DNA of 64,000 nucleotides from CAWGMT01 sp963823675 (GCA_963823675.1 CAWGMT010000004.1:1-64000); one strand, 5' to 3'; shown: positions 1 through 9,068, counted from the stretch's first letter. The notes: a model not told the origin generated them from the letters alone. A program made the numbers and translations.

Positions 1-241
1 ACACCCATAAACTCGTCGGCCGGAGCAATCGGCCAGGGCATGCGGCCTGGGAGCCTTGAGGCGGTCTGAGACCGAGCCTATCGAAACGACCGCCGTGCAT
101 GATGGCTTGACGTGATAAGTCGAACGGTTCGTACTGTCGACACCGCGCCGGGCAGGGAGTTGAGCGCGCGAGCCGACTCACTCTCTTGGAGTGGAAGCCT
201 AATGGAGATGTCTGTTGACGGTTCGGCGTCGGGTCCGTGGC

Positions 242-1459
242 CTACACAAAGGCGGCTCGAGCCGCCGCCTTGCCCTGAAACCAGCGCCGCGAACGGCGTG
301 CCGCGGCATCGACGAGCGAGCTCGATCGGCCCGCCGCCTGCTTGAACATTCGACCGAAGCCGCGCACAGTTTCCACCCAGTTCGATCGAGTGAGCCCCAG
401 CCGCTCCATGATTGGGGCCAGGTGATCCGGAATCGTCCCGCGCTTGTCCGCGCGGAGTTCCCGCCCCGTCCAATCCAACAGCATGGCATAGTGCTCGACC
501 TGGATCGGCAGGAACCCTTTGTCGGACGCCCTCACGTGCAGACGCCGCGGGGCAGCGATCGGGGCGGCGACGCCAGAGGTTGGACCGGAATCGGCGGAAG
601 CCTGGCAGCCACCGACCGCGTCCGCGACGGCGGTCGCGATTGGCCCGGCTTGCGACGGCGATTCTTGCGGTGGTGAGCCGGCACCGACGGCTGTCGTGGA
701 CGCGGCTTCGGTCGCCGTTTCTTGCAATGTCAGTTCACAGAGCCAGGCGTCGGGGCGCTCGCTGGCTTCGAGCAAGCTGGGTTGATCCACTGAAGTCAAT
801 CTGGTTGAGGTCTCGAGCATGCTTCGGATCCGGTCGCGGCCCGAGGTGTATGCCGATTCCTCCGGCGTCGTCGCGATCGCGGCCCGGATCGGGTTGAGGT
901 CAACGTAAACGCTGCACGCCAAGAGCGCCGCCTCATCGAGCAATGCCACCGACTTGAAGCGGCCGGCCCAGAATCTTCCGCTGCAACCGTCGTCGTGATT
1001 GGCGGCTCGGGCGATTTTCTCGCACAAGCACCTCATGAACCACGACAAGTTGGCGAGACGTTCGCGCACTTCCGCCAGCCGATCGGAGTTCGCCGTGAGC
1101 ATCGCCAGGTCGTGCTCGTCGGGTTCGACGGGCTCACCTGTGGCATCGTCGCGGGGCGGGAAAACCCGATACCATCGCAGCGCGATCTCTTCGGCCGACC
1201 ATTGCTCGGCGATGTCCGGCCGAATGCGGAGCACGAGATGGAGATGGTTGCTCATCACGCAATAACCACAAACCTCGATGGCGAAGAGCCCCGCTAACTC
1301 ACGCAGTCGATCGAGAATCCACTCCTTGCGGTGACTATAGTCCTGCCTGGTATACGGGTCCACGCCACAGAGGAAGGCCCGCCGGACGCATCGGGCGATG
1401 CAGTGATAAACGCCGACCTCGTCTTCCACGACGATCTGGCCCCGAGCGTATGTAGGCAT
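242..1459 (-). CDS. REP-associated tyrosine transposase (RAYT), large planctomycete type
   Basis: The protein of about 405 residues has the Y1-transposase (HUH) signature NHLHLVL about 70 residues in, preceded by YHCIARCVRRAF. Downstream is the family segment SGRFWAGRFKSVALLDEAAL followed by YVDLNPIRA, which holds the likely catalytic tyrosine. RAYTs are single-strand nucleases that mobilise REP palindromes and are often single-copy domesticated genes. I start it at the ATG at 1459, which has AGGAG eight bases upstream; an in-frame codon 10 residues earlier lacks this. The C-terminal third, after about residue 230, is Ala/Pro-rich and then basic, as in long planctomycete versions. Two REP-like palindromes lie elsewhere in the window (26893 and 60295). 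Family assignment is firm; mobility of this copy is unknown. Confidence 0.88.
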   Translation of the reverse strand: MPTYARGQIVVEDEVGVYHCIARCVRRAFLCGVDPYTRQDYSHRKEWILDRLRELAGLFAIEVCGYCVMSNHLHLVLRIRPDIAEQWSAEEIALRWYRVFPPRDDATGEPVEPDEHDLAMLTANSDRLAEVRERLANLSWFMRCLCEKIARAANHDDGCSGRFWAGRFKSVALLDEAALLACSVYVDLNPIRAAIATTPEESAYTSGRDRIRSMLETSTRLTSVDQPSLLEASERPDAWLCELTLQETATEAASTTAVGAGSPPQESPSQAGPIATAVADAVGGCQASADSGPTSGVAAPIAAPRRLHVRASDKGFLPIQVEHYAMLLDWTGRELRADKRGTIPDHLAPIMERLGLTRSNWVETVRGFGRMFKQAAGRSSSLVDAAARRSRRWFQGKAAARAAFV

Positions 1460-1599
1460 CCGCGAGACTCCTGAAACAGCGGCGGGCATTCACGGCTCAG
1501 ATCATGTCCACAACCCCAGTAATGGACAAAAGTACCAAATCGTCCTGGCGTGTCAAGTGCCCCACGGAAAAAACCGTCCGCGCGGCGCTGGATTGGCTT

Positions 1600-1884
1600 T
1601 CATGTTCTCACGGGGATGATGGGTGTCTGAAAACCCCCAAAGAAGTAACCGAATCCCCGAACGAATTGCTCGAACTCATCATAGAGCCTGATGCTATCTT
1701 CATGATGACCGTTCATGACGCTGAAAAGCCCGCCCTCGAATACTAAGATCAGGTCGGAACCAGCCAGATACGACTCTTGTCGTGCCTCCCATTCCTCTCG
1801 AGTGTAAAACGTCGTATCGCGATCCAATTCGTGGTCCACCAGCCACTCATGGACGTTGCGTCTGAGTTTCTCAATGCTTTGCAT
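1600..1884 (-). CDS. Small acidic hypothetical protein
   Basis: This 94-residue protein begins MQSIEKLRRNVHEWL and is rich in Glu, Asp and aromatic residues, including an EEWEARQESY segment and a C-terminal GYFFGG stretch. The composition looks like a folded soluble protein, and it is more protein-like than the overlapping plus-strand frame at 1504-1746. No domain is recognised. It lies upstream of and reads in the same direction as the RAYT gene, separated by about 140 bases. Function unknown. Confidence 0.6.
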   Translation of the reverse strand: MQSIEKLRRNVHEWLVDHELDRDTTFYTREEWEARQESYLAGSDLILVFEGGLFSVMNGHHEDSIRLYDEFEQFVRGFGYFFGGFQTPIIPVRT

Positions 1885-1893
1885 GGCTGTTTC

Positions 1894-2091
1894 TCAACGC
1901 CGAATTGTGGATGCTGATGAATATCGCTCGATCACACTAGGTGCCATTCTGCACACTACCTCGTCGCCGTCAAGATAACAGCCGGAGGCTTTTGCCAACC
2001 CCAGTGGAAAAAATCCCCAGCGAATCTGTTGCACTTTCGCTAGGCTGGCACCGCAACGTATAATTTGATACTCCGTTTTTCCAGCCGCCAC
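1894..2091 (-). CDS. Possible 65-residue hypothetical protein
   Basis: A short open frame (MAAGKTEYQIIRCGASLAK...) ends nine bases before the start of the gene at 1884, so the two could be co-transcribed. It has a plausible mixed hydrophobic and charged composition but no recognised domain. Overlapping frames at 1970-2155 and 2040-2285 are about as plausible, so only part of this 320-base stretch may be coding, or it may be a shifted remnant. Confidence 0.3.
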   Translation of the reverse strand: MAAGKTEYQIIRCGASLAKVQQIRWGFFPLGLAKASGCYLDGDEVVCRMAPSVIERYSSASTIRR

Positions 2092-2211
2092 CAGTCGCTT
2101 TCACGGACTGCTTTTCGCCAGGACGGGAGACCGACCAATGAGCCAAATCGGCCATCTATAGAGTGACATCGATAGTTACGGGCCGACCCCGGAAGTGGTG
2201 TTTTTCCGCGT

Positions 2212-2811
2212 TCATTTACGGCGGCGGGGTGGTTTATGTCGTAGAACAAAAGCCCCAGGCACTTCGGCCATTTTTGCGGCGGCAATGGGATCGACCACTT
2301 CTTGCTGGTAACCTTCTGGCGTTGCTGTGGAAAGCATGGCCGGAGGAGGGAGAACTTCTAAGTTCTCGGCTGTGGCCTGGTCCCAGAGAGAGGCAAGCTC
2401 GTCCAAGAGAGTTGGTACTTCCTGGCCGTCACCACGAAGGACGATCTCGGCAGCCTCTTCCAGACTGTAGCGGTACCAGTTGGCGCTGCCGCAGAAGGCG
2501 ATGATGCCATCGATCAGGATTACCTTGGCGTGAAGGTGATGAAGTGTACGAATCTCAGCGTTACCCCGGTCGGTGAACAGTTGCTGAGCTGCCTGGGCAT
2601 GTTCCAGGAAGCCGGGGCTCATGGCACCCAGAGGTCGGGTTAGAATGCGGAAAGCTACAGTAGTTGGAGAAGCGCCGATCACCAGGTCGGCGAAGAAAGC
2701 ATCGATCCAGGGGCCAACAATCAGGACCTCCCGAACTGCTTTTTTCAAATCCGAACGCAAATGGCCCAGGAGGTTACCCGGCCCAAGCGCGCGCCAATCG
2801 TTTGATGGCAT
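2212..2811 (-). CDS. Phospholipase D-like (HKD) protein, partner of the upstream helicase
   Basis: This 199-residue protein has one HKD motif, with H94, K96 and D101 in HAKVILID, followed by FCGSANWY. That is the PLD_2 layout of bacterial single-HKD nucleases and phosphodiesterases, which usually act as dimers. The start at 2811 has GAGG about ten bases upstream and lies 38 bases inside the helicase gene, so the two genes overlap and are probably translationally coupled. PLD-like proteins paired with large helicases occur in DISARM (DrmC), Dpd (DpdK) and related phage-defence operons. Nuclease activity is inferred from the family. The C-terminus is basic (KPPRRRK). Confidence 0.85.
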   Translation of the reverse strand: MPSNDWRALGPGNLLGHLRSDLKKAVREVLIVGPWIDAFFADLVIGASPTTVAFRILTRPLGAMSPGFLEHAQAAQQLFTDRGNAEIRTLHHLHAKVILIDGIIAFCGSANWYRYSLEEAAEIVLRGDGQEVPTLLDELASLWDQATAENLEVLPPPAMLSTATPEGYQQEVVDPIAAAKMAEVPGAFVLRHKPPRRRK

Positions 2812-5383
2812 CGGTGACTTCCTCAATAGAAACCGTTGCATCCACCCTGCATTCTACGGCCAGGAGGGACTTGAAGCGCTTCGGCTGTTTCGCATAGCCT
2901 TTCAGGGCCTTGGCCAGGTTCGTAAAGGCGGAGGAGACCCGACCATCGCGTAGCAAGGCCTGGCTGAGTCCGTTGCCGCCGGGGGTGGAGTCGATGACTT
3001 GAAGGTGGCCGCTCTCGGGGGTGACGGTGACGGTTAGATCGCCCGATGCGCATTCGACAGCCGAGCAAAAGAAAGAACCCAGCAGTCCTTCGAGGACAGG
3101 GCTCAACTCCTTGCGCTGTCGAGTATCCGGGACAATGCGGGAAATATTCCATTGCCAGCCATGAGTGCGGTAACTGAAGTTATGGAGGAAGGGGAATTCC
3201 TCGTTGGCACTGAGCGCAGCCTTAAAACGCTGGCTCACCTCGGCGAGGCTGATGGTCTTGGTTCGCTGGCGGTTGTTGAGGTCAATCTCGATGTAACCGT
3301 CGAATTTGCGGAAGAAGCTCCAGATGCCATAATCCAAAGTTCCTTGGCGGGGAAGAGTGGCGTCCGAAGGCGCATCCTGGGCATCTTCCAGAACAAAGCG
3401 ATCTTTCCATCGGCCGCGGGTTGCGACCGCTTGTGGTTCGCGCACGACCTCGATGTCGGTCAAGGTCTTCATTAGCTTGCCCAGGACAACGGTAGCTTTC
3501 GGGTCCGTCCATTCGCCAATTCGGAAATTGCCTCGATACCGAACGATCCGGTACCGGTCGCCGCGGTGGCCAAGGTAGACGGCTTCAGGATGCGCGTCGC
3601 GAAAAACGGCGATGTCATCAATCATCGCGACTTTTGTTTCCTTGACGCCCGGGAGAATGAGGAACCGTTTGCCTTCCGAGACGCTCGCGCGAAAACCTTT
3701 GTAGAACCAGACGTTATCATCCAGGTCCACGAGGCCGCCAAGCCTCTCTTCGATGATTTGCGTAAGTTCGCCAATGGTTGGCGCCTGCCCAAAGTAGCGA
3801 GTTAGCGCATTGTTGAACGTAGTCCAAGAGGCCTTGCCCTTTCCCAAACGCCAGCGCCATTCTTCAAAAGCGGCGCGCATCATGCGCAGGTTGATGCTGT
3901 CGAGGTATAAGGGCAAGGGAAGGGGTTTTGCTCCTTCAAGCGACATGGTGGCCCGCGGCTCGTCGATCAGCTGAGCGTCGGCCATTGAGTAGTCCAGACA
4001 CAGAACGGCTAGGCCGGGTCTGTCCTTGCTGCGGCCAACCCGCCCAAGGCGTTGGAGGAGGTCGGAGCGCCGCGGCGGCATTTCGTCAAGCACGGCCACG
4101 TCCAGGTCGGGAAGGTCGATACCCACTTCCAGTGCGCTGGTAGCAACGACCGTGTGGCCGTGTATATTGCCGCAAAAGAACTGCCGTTCGACCTGACGGC
4201 GGTGCTCGGGTGTCATATCCGCATCGTAAGCAATGACGTCGCGACTGGCCTTGCCATCAAGGCTCATTTTCAAGCGATGACCGACGAATTTGCTTTGGAC
4301 GAAGCAGAGGGCGTTGGCCCTACGCCCAATTAAAGATTCTTCCCCGAGTATTTCCGAAGCGCGCACTGGGGTGGGATCTGGTTTGAGGAAGAGGACATAG
4401 CGGCGCAGACCCTCTTCCCCGCAACAGTTCAGCTCCTCCGGCACCTTGGATGCCTCAACCGTTTCGGCCTTGGTAAGACCGCGGTCATCGACAGCCAAAA
4501 AGGTTTTCGCAGGACAGCCCGTGAGGTCAGCGGCGAATGCTTGGGCATTCTGCAAGGTGGCCGAGGCAAGGAAAAAGGCGGGATGTTCCTGTTCCAGGAC
4601 GTCGCAGGAGAGTTTAAGACGATTGATGAGCCCGCGGACGTTGGCACCGGCCAGGCCGTGCCAGACATGGGCTTCATCGACGACAAATGCCCGTAGGCCA
4701 TTGAAAAAAAAGTCATTCTTGTCGCGGAGGAGGCTCCAGTGCACTTTGTCTAGGGTGGCCAGTCGAAGGCGAGCTTGGCGGAACGAGGAGCAATCGTGCT
4801 CGTGGCGTTGCATGAGCGGTTGGCTTTGGGTACCGTGCCACACCGACCAAGGAATACGCAACTTGCCGAGGGATAAGGTGCCAGCATAAGCGGGGTTTTC
4901 GTGCGGTGTCTTGTGGGAGCCGTGGAAGCAAAGATCGGTGGACACGCGACGGAGGCGTTCGACCTGGCCCCATAGGAGAGCCTGGGTCGGGAAACAGGCG
5001 ATGGCTTTGGCGTCTTCATCCTGGCTGAGGGCGTGCACAATCCAGGCCAAAAATGCGAGGCTCTTGCCCGATCCGGTGGCCGTAGTCATGACGATGTTCG
5101 GCAGGCCGCCATTTTCCAGGGTACGGAGTACCCTGGCCTGGTGTGAGTAAAGGCCCGGCGAGCCAGGGGCGATGGTACGCGGCTCGTAAATGCGAATGAA
5201 TTCCCGTACGGGAGGCGAGATTTTCACCTTGCTCAGGGGAATTGTGGTCGGCACTGGAGTGCGGAGGCAAAGAGCGGTTGCCGCGACCTGCTCGCCGTAG
5301 CGGTCCAGCACAGCCTGCGCAACCTCAGCAGCCGCATTGGTACGGGCGACTGCTCGAGTCGTGGATTTGCCCGTCTTGGTCAT
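2774..5383 (-). CDS. DEAD/DEAH-box helicase with C-terminal DUF1998-like region
   Basis: The 869-residue superfamily 2 helicase has Walker A TATGSGKS at about 101-108, DEAH at 236-239, SATLQNA at about 274, and the motif VI segment LLQRLGRVGRS in the second RecA-like domain. Near the end, at about 798, is DSTPGGNGLS, which resembles the DxxPGGxGLS signature of DUF1998/MZB domains. The start is placed at the ATG at 5383 (MTKTGKST), which has a GGAG ribosome site; the frame is open for 42 more codons upstream but those look non-coding. It overlaps the PLD gene downstream. Helicase/DUF1998 plus PLD combinations are typical of defence islands. No methyltransferase or other DISARM/Dpd gene is beside it, so this is a two-gene locus or a remnant of a larger one. 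Confidence 0.88.
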   Translation of the reverse strand: MTKTGKSTTRAVARTNAAAEVAQAVLDRYGEQVAATALCLRTPVPTTIPLSKVKISPPVREFIRIYEPRTIAPGSPGLYSHQARVLRTLENGGLPNIVMTTATGSGKSLAFLAWIVHALSQDEDAKAIACFPTQALLWGQVERLRRVSTDLCFHGSHKTPHENPAYAGTLSLGKLRIPWSVWHGTQSQPLMQRHEHDCSSFRQARLRLATLDKVHWSLLRDKNDFFFNGLRAFVVDEAHVWHGLAGANVRGLINRLKLSCDVLEQEHPAFFLASATLQNAQAFAADLTGCPAKTFLAVDDRGLTKAETVEASKVPEELNCCGEEGLRRYVLFLKPDPTPVRASEILGEESLIGRRANALCFVQSKFVGHRLKMSLDGKASRDVIAYDADMTPEHRRQVERQFFCGNIHGHTVVATSALEVGIDLPDLDVAVLDEMPPRRSDLLQRLGRVGRSKDRPGLAVLCLDYSMADAQLIDEPRATMSLEGAKPLPLPLYLDSINLRMMRAAFEEWRWRLGKGKASWTTFNNALTRYFGQAPTIGELTQIIEERLGGLVDLDDNVWFYKGFRASVSEGKRFLILPGVKETKVAMIDDIAVFRDAHPEAVYLGHRGDRYRIVRYRGNFRIGEWTDPKATVVLGKLMKTLTDIEVVREPQAVATRGRWKDRFVLEDAQDAPSDATLPRQGTLDYGIWSFFRKFDGYIEIDLNNRQRTKTISLAEVSQRFKAALSANEEFPFLHNFSYRTHGWQWNISRIVPDTRQRKELSPVLEGLLGSFFCSAVECASGDLTVTVTPESGHLQVIDSTPGGNGLSQALLRDGRVSSAFTNLAKALKGYAKQPKRFKSLLAVECRVDATVSIEEVTDAIKRLARAWAG

Positions 5384-5890
5384 GATCGGGCTCCGTCGGG
5401 AACAGGTGAATTGTGTCCACTTCTCATCGGCGGAATTTCGGGTTCGCGTCGGTTGAGATAGGCGTCTCCGAGCCCGCCTCGCTGGACCGCGTTTTCTCGT
5501 ACCGTTCATCTGGGGACATCAGCTTTATCCTCGTGTGCAATCGGACAGTGGCCCCGGCCTGATTGCCGTGAACAAAGCCTCGCTGCCGCCTGTGGAACTG
5601 TATACGCCCAAAAACCAAGCGTTGCAAGAGCGACGAGTTGCTTCGCAAGAGGCACGGTCGACATCGGTGATCCACGATGAGATCACCCACCACGGCTCGT
5701 TCTCCCCACCGCACTCCACGCAGCGGGGTGCCCTGGCCACCTCGCGAAGCCAGCAGCCAGCACTCTACGATGAACCGGGTCTTTGGAGAATAATGGAACA
5801 GGAATTTACGGTTTCACGTACGGCGGGCGTGCTCTCGTCGAGCAAGACGAGGCGCTGGACCATGGAGCCCGGCAATGCCAGCACCCTGGA
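5384..5890. other. Gene-poor stretch upstream of the helicase
   Basis: I see no convincing gene. A minus-strand frame at 5525-5740 contains RCVECGGENEP, which could be the start of a small zinc-ribbon protein, but it loses sense after about 35 residues. The helicase promoter should lie in this interval; no clear -35/-10 pair was identified. Confidence 0.5.
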
Positions 5891-5905
5891 CTAGGCAGGG
5901 ACCAA

Positions 5906-6117
5906 GACAATTTGGCAACAATTTGGCAACAACACTGGCGATGTCAACCCAATGTGGCTACAATGCTATTGGCAGAAGAGCGGTGACGTAACCGCTTGTC
6001 AGAAATGCATCTTAACTGTCAACCCAACCTGTTTCCAACGCCACGCTGATGGCAGACGCGCCGGACTCAAAATCCGGTCCTCGCAAGAGGGTGTGGGTTC
6101 AAGTCCCACCTTCGGTA
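5906..6117 (+). repeat. tRNA-Leu scar repeat, copy A
   Basis: This is the first of three related blocks (others at about 18100-18311 and 21175-21345). It begins with a doubled TTTGGCAACAA, continues with CTGGCGATGTCAACCCAATG, and ends in the tRNA-Leu fragment at 6051-6117. All three blocks have the same order and spacing: doubled (g)gaac/gcaac motif, CCCAATG(c/t)GGCTAC, about 90 variable bases, then the tRNA part. The doubled motif may be the tail of an old integrase gene or recombinase arm sites; this is inference. Confidence 0.75.
6051..6117 (+). tRNA. tRNA-Leu(CAA) 3' fragment (attachment-site scar A)
   Basis: The fragment runs from the D-loop end (GGCAGACG) through an anticodon stem CCGGA/TCCGG with loop CTCAAAA (anticodon CAA), a variable arm TCCTC-gcaa-GAGGG, and a T arm GTGGG-ttcaagt-CCCAC. 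The 5' acceptor strand and first half of the D arm are absent: nothing upstream pairs with CCTTCGG. It is therefore not a functional tRNA gene but looks like the duplicated 3' part left by an element that integrated into a tRNA-Leu gene. Confidence 0.8.
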
Positions 6118-6207
6118 GTATATACTTAGGGCAAATCGCAACATGCCGATTCGCCCCTAGTGGGAACAAATTGGGAACAGCGTTGCGGTGACATTGGAGC
6201 CGCAACG

Positions 6208-6330
6208 ATGGATGGAATTCAGGAGCGTGGCGGCGGCTACCGCATTCCCTTCCGCTACCAGGGTAAGCAGTAGACTCTGACCCTTAGCAGAGCCTCCGAG
6301 GACGAAGCCAAGTCCAAATCCGCCCAGGCG
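6208..6330 (+). pseudogene. Tyrosine-recombinase integrase N-terminal remnant with in-frame stop
   Basis: Starting at the ATG at 6208 the frame reads MDGIQERGGGYRIPFRYQGK, then a TAG stop, then TLTLSRASEDEAKSKSAQA. This matches the N-terminal arm-binding domain of phage-type integrases (GGGYRI.F.Y.GK...TL.LG..SE.EA..K). The rest of the recombinase is missing. Its place about 90 bases after the tRNA-Leu scar is where the int gene of a tRNA-targeting element would sit. Called from motif resemblance only. Confidence 0.65.
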
Positions 6331-6624
6331 GTGGTTCCTGACGTGGATCTCCGCCCCGAGGCGAGGTCTGAGATAGGTGTGGTGTCCCCGGAACCCCGGC
6401 TGATCGGCGTCCTGCCCGCCCGGGTGTTGCGCAGCGTGCGCCATCAACCCAAGCAGTCCGGCGGGATTTGTTTGCGCGACGGGATTGAGTGAATCGCAAA
6501 TTGATCGCAGTCGTTCGAAAGCGAAATCCGCACGGACTGCGTTTCTTGGACTGACCCCTCTGTGTCAGCCGAACGACCTACACTCGCATCCGTCCTGCAA
6601 CTGGACAGGGCGAGGAGCGAGTCA
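6331..6624. other. No gene seen; leader region of the cargo operon
   Basis: About 290 bases after the integrase remnant hold no supportable gene. The operon starting at 6625 is presumably transcribed from here. No convincing promoter or repeat stood out. Confidence 0.4.
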
Positions 6625-7686
6625 ATGAAACCTAGTAGCACCAACCAATTCGAGTCCGCAACCATGCTTGATCCAGCCGAACCCTACGGCACACATAACC
6701 TCAACCCTGACGTGCAAACCAAAGACAGACCTTTTCCGCTTGTCCGCTGCTATCATCGCGACTGTGACCGATGGCTCCGCCGGCCCACAAGCACTTCCGA
6801 TGGCGAGCTGTGTCCGGAGCACCTCATCCGTTGCCATTATTCCAGGAATGCGCCCACTTACTCATACGCCGACGTGCGACGCAATTTTGTCGTCGGGGCA
6901 GATCTCGTGGCGGATCGAATCGTCGGCCACCCATTCAAGTACGACACCGGGTGTCTGGGGAATGAGAAATCGGAGGACGCCCTTACCTGGAACGTTTTCC
7001 GGTCCCTTCAGGAGGCCCATGTGCTCCACGACGTGGCCGCCTGGATCACCGGGGTCACGTTCCCCGAGGAGCCGAGGCTTTACCTTTGGGGGATCTCTCT
7101 GGATGGGGATCTTTTCCAGCCGTGGGACCTCCTGATCGCTGCCCGTAGGCGTTTCGAGCAAAATTTGCCTGTCAACCGGCCGCTCACGGAGCCCGACATC
7201 GCTCTTTATTTGCCTGGAAGATACCTGATCCTCATTGAGGCAAAGTTCACTAGCCCGAATACGTTTTATACGAACGGCCCGCGCAGGGACGTAAAGTCCC
7301 TGACCAAAGTGGAACTGATCGACATTTACCAGGATCAGGCATTGAGGATTCTCGATGTGACCCGGGCCGGGAGTTCAGAACGGGTTTATTACCAGCTCTG
7401 GCGAAACATGGTCTTCGCCGAGTGGATGGCCCGACAAGATAGCCCCTGTACTCCGGCGTACGTCGCGAGCCTCACGCGGAGGGGCTGGGAGCAGGAGAGC
7501 TGCGAACATTTCCGGCAGCTCATCCGTCCGGACTTCGCCGACCGGTTCGTCCACCGGAGCTGGGAAGAGATCGACGAGCGATGGGCGGCGCGCCTCCCGG
7601 GACTTTCTCGGCTTCACAGCTATCTCGCGACAAAAACGGCGGCGCTCGTTCGAGCGTTTCAGTTTCCGGAGGTGTCCGGCGTATGA
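6625..7686 (+). CDS. Zinc-finger PD-(D/E)XK nuclease-like protein
   Basis: The 353-residue protein has, near residues 40-70, a C-x4-C...C-x2-H cluster (RCYHRDCDRW...ELCPEHLIRC) likely to bind zinc. A restriction-endonuclease-like core follows, with D191 in EPDIALYLPG and E205-A-K207 in LILIEAKF, the D-(x)n-ExK pattern of PD-(D/E)XK enzymes. An EDALTWNVFRSLQ segment at about 115 precedes the core. The start at 6625 has GAGGAG seven bases upstream; an upstream in-frame GTG is less likely. Its last codon overlaps the next gene as ATGA. It is the first gene of the cargo between two tRNA-Leu scars. Nuclease activity is inferred from motifs; the target is unknown. Confidence 0.72.
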   Translation: MKPSSTNQFESATMLDPAEPYGTHNLNPDVQTKDRPFPLVRCYHRDCDRWLRRPTSTSDGELCPEHLIRCHYSRNAPTYSYADVRRNFVVGADLVADRIVGHPFKYDTGCLGNEKSEDALTWNVFRSLQEAHVLHDVAAWITGVTFPEEPRLYLWGISLDGDLFQPWDLLIAARRRFEQNLPVNRPLTEPDIALYLPGRYLILIEAKFTSPNTFYTNGPRRDVKSLTKVELIDIYQDQALRILDVTRAGSSERVYYQLWRNMVFAEWMARQDSPCTPAYVASLTRRGWEQESCEHFRQLIRPDFADRFVHRSWEEIDERWAARLPGLSRLHSYLATKTAALVRAFQFPEVSGV

Positions 7687-8150
7687 GCGCATCGCTCTCG
7701 GATGACCCGATGTATCCGCTCACAGGCGCGTATTTCTGGGTCCCCCGTCCGATGTCCGGCGGTGTCGGCTGGGAGCTGGTCACCTGCCACGATCTCGGCG
7801 TCCCGGACAGCGCGTCGCATCGGGAGTTCTGGCCCTCCGTGGTCGATCGGCTGGCCGCGCTCTGGGGTCGGGAACCCAGCGAATTCCAACAACGGCTACG
7901 CGATTACTATTACGGGCTGCCGAGAGGACGAGTCACAAATCCCAAATCAGGCTGCGTGATCCTTCGCGGCGGCGACGCCCCGTCGGCCGATGGCCTGATC
8001 CTGGTCAGGGTCGGGTTCCGACTGAGCGGGGTCGACGCAAGGACTTTTTTTGTAGACGACGAGCAGACGCGAGCGATGGATGTCCGAGCGGTAGAAGCTG
8101 CTCTGGGTTTGAGCCTGGATCTCGGGTTGACCGACGCCGTGATCGACTGA
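7683..8150 (+). CDS. Hypothetical protein, first of a paralogous pair
   Basis: This 155-residue protein is not recognised. It begins by a 4-base ATGA overlap with the nuclease-like gene, so it is translationally coupled to it. Features include TGAYFWVPRPMSGGVGWELV near the start, YYYGLPRGRVTNP at the centre and a charged C-terminal part. The next locus encodes a clearly related sequence (GPYYWVPRF..., HYTGLPRGRVTRS...), showing that this region is a real coding family that has duplicated locally. It has no signal peptide or membrane segment. Confidence 0.7.
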   Translation: MSASLSDDPMYPLTGAYFWVPRPMSGGVGWELVTCHDLGVPDSASHREFWPSVVDRLAALWGREPSEFQQRLRDYYYGLPRGRVTNPKSGCVILRGGDAPSADGLILVRVGFRLSGVDARTFFVDDEQTRAMDVRAVEAALGLSLDLGLTDAVID

Positions 8151-8233
8151 ACCGAGTCGAATGGTTCGCTCGAAACAATCGGGACCGTCACCGGGCCTAT
8201 GAAAACTCCCCGGCGCAGCGATACCATTCAGGG

Positions 8234-9068
8234 ATGGGCACCGGGAACAATCGCCGCGCATCTCACCCATACGACGGAAAACCAACCGTGCAGCCAACCG
8301 ACGAGACGTCGGATCAGACGCCAGGAGGTCCTTTCACGGGGCCGTACTACTGGGTTCCTCGGTTCCGTGCCGGTTCCCTTTCCTGGTCCATCCTGACCGG
8401 TCACGATGCCGGCCTCAATCCCGATACCGGCCATACCAAGCTTTGGCTATCCGTCCTCGCTCATCTTGCCACGGACTGGGGCAAGGATGCCAGGGCCCTC
8501 AAACGAGCCTTGGGCGATCACTACACCGGACTACCGCGGGGTCGAGTGACCCGGTCGGGCACCGCCTTCCTGATCAATCACGGCCGCGATGCTCCCGTTC
8601 GACGGGTGGCTGGAACGCGTGATCGAGCGGTTTCAACTCGCCGGCCAACCGATCAAGGCGTACTACGACGAGCACGAGCGGATGCTGCCAGAGGATATCT
8701 CGGTGATCGCCGAGGTTCTGGACATCAGGTCGGTATCATGGTCACCACGAGCTCCGATCAATCCGAGCGGTGGACCGCTTTCCAAAGGCGGCGGGACATC
8801 GTTGAAAGTCCGCAACCGTTCACCGAGCATTCGCGGAGCTCCGAATCGACAGCCCCCTCCCGAACAAAAACGCCAACGAAAGAGCAAGGCGAATCCCCGT
8901 ACCAAGAACCTCGATCCGCCTCGCCGTCCCAACGCCGACCGCCGACTCCGCCAGGCCAATCGCTTTGCGCATCCTGCGGGTTTTGCAACTGATTCAGGGC
9001 CGCGGCCGCTACGGAGTCAAGGAGATCGCCACCGAACTGGAGTGTTCCGAGCGAACCATCTTCCGTGA
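8234..9068 (+). pseudogene. Frameshifted paralogue of the 155-residue protein
   Basis: Frame one from 8234 reads through GPYYWVPRFRAGSLSWSIL, HTKLWLSVLAHLATDWGKDA and HYTGLPRGRVTRSGTAF, collinear with the preceding gene. At about 8585, after GRDAP, the homology moves to another frame: DGWLERVIERFQLAGQPI, AYYDEHERMLPEDISVIAEV. One extra base there would explain it. The homologous part ends near 8735. The second frame stays open to 9068 with a Pro/Arg-rich tail that overlaps the WYL gene and may not be real. It is either a broken duplicate or a sequencing error. Confidence 0.65.

Noticed and set aside
1504..1746. 80-codon plus-strand gene
   Set aside because: It overlaps the more convincing minus-strand gene at 1600-1884 and has weaker coding character.
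2212..5383. Complete DISARM or Dpd system
   Set aside because: Only helicase and PLD genes are present; no drmB, methyltransferase, dpdA or queuosine-type genes nearby.
6051..6117. Functional tRNA-Leu gene
   Set aside because: No 5' acceptor strand or complete D arm can be paired; the same holds for the copy at 18245-18311.
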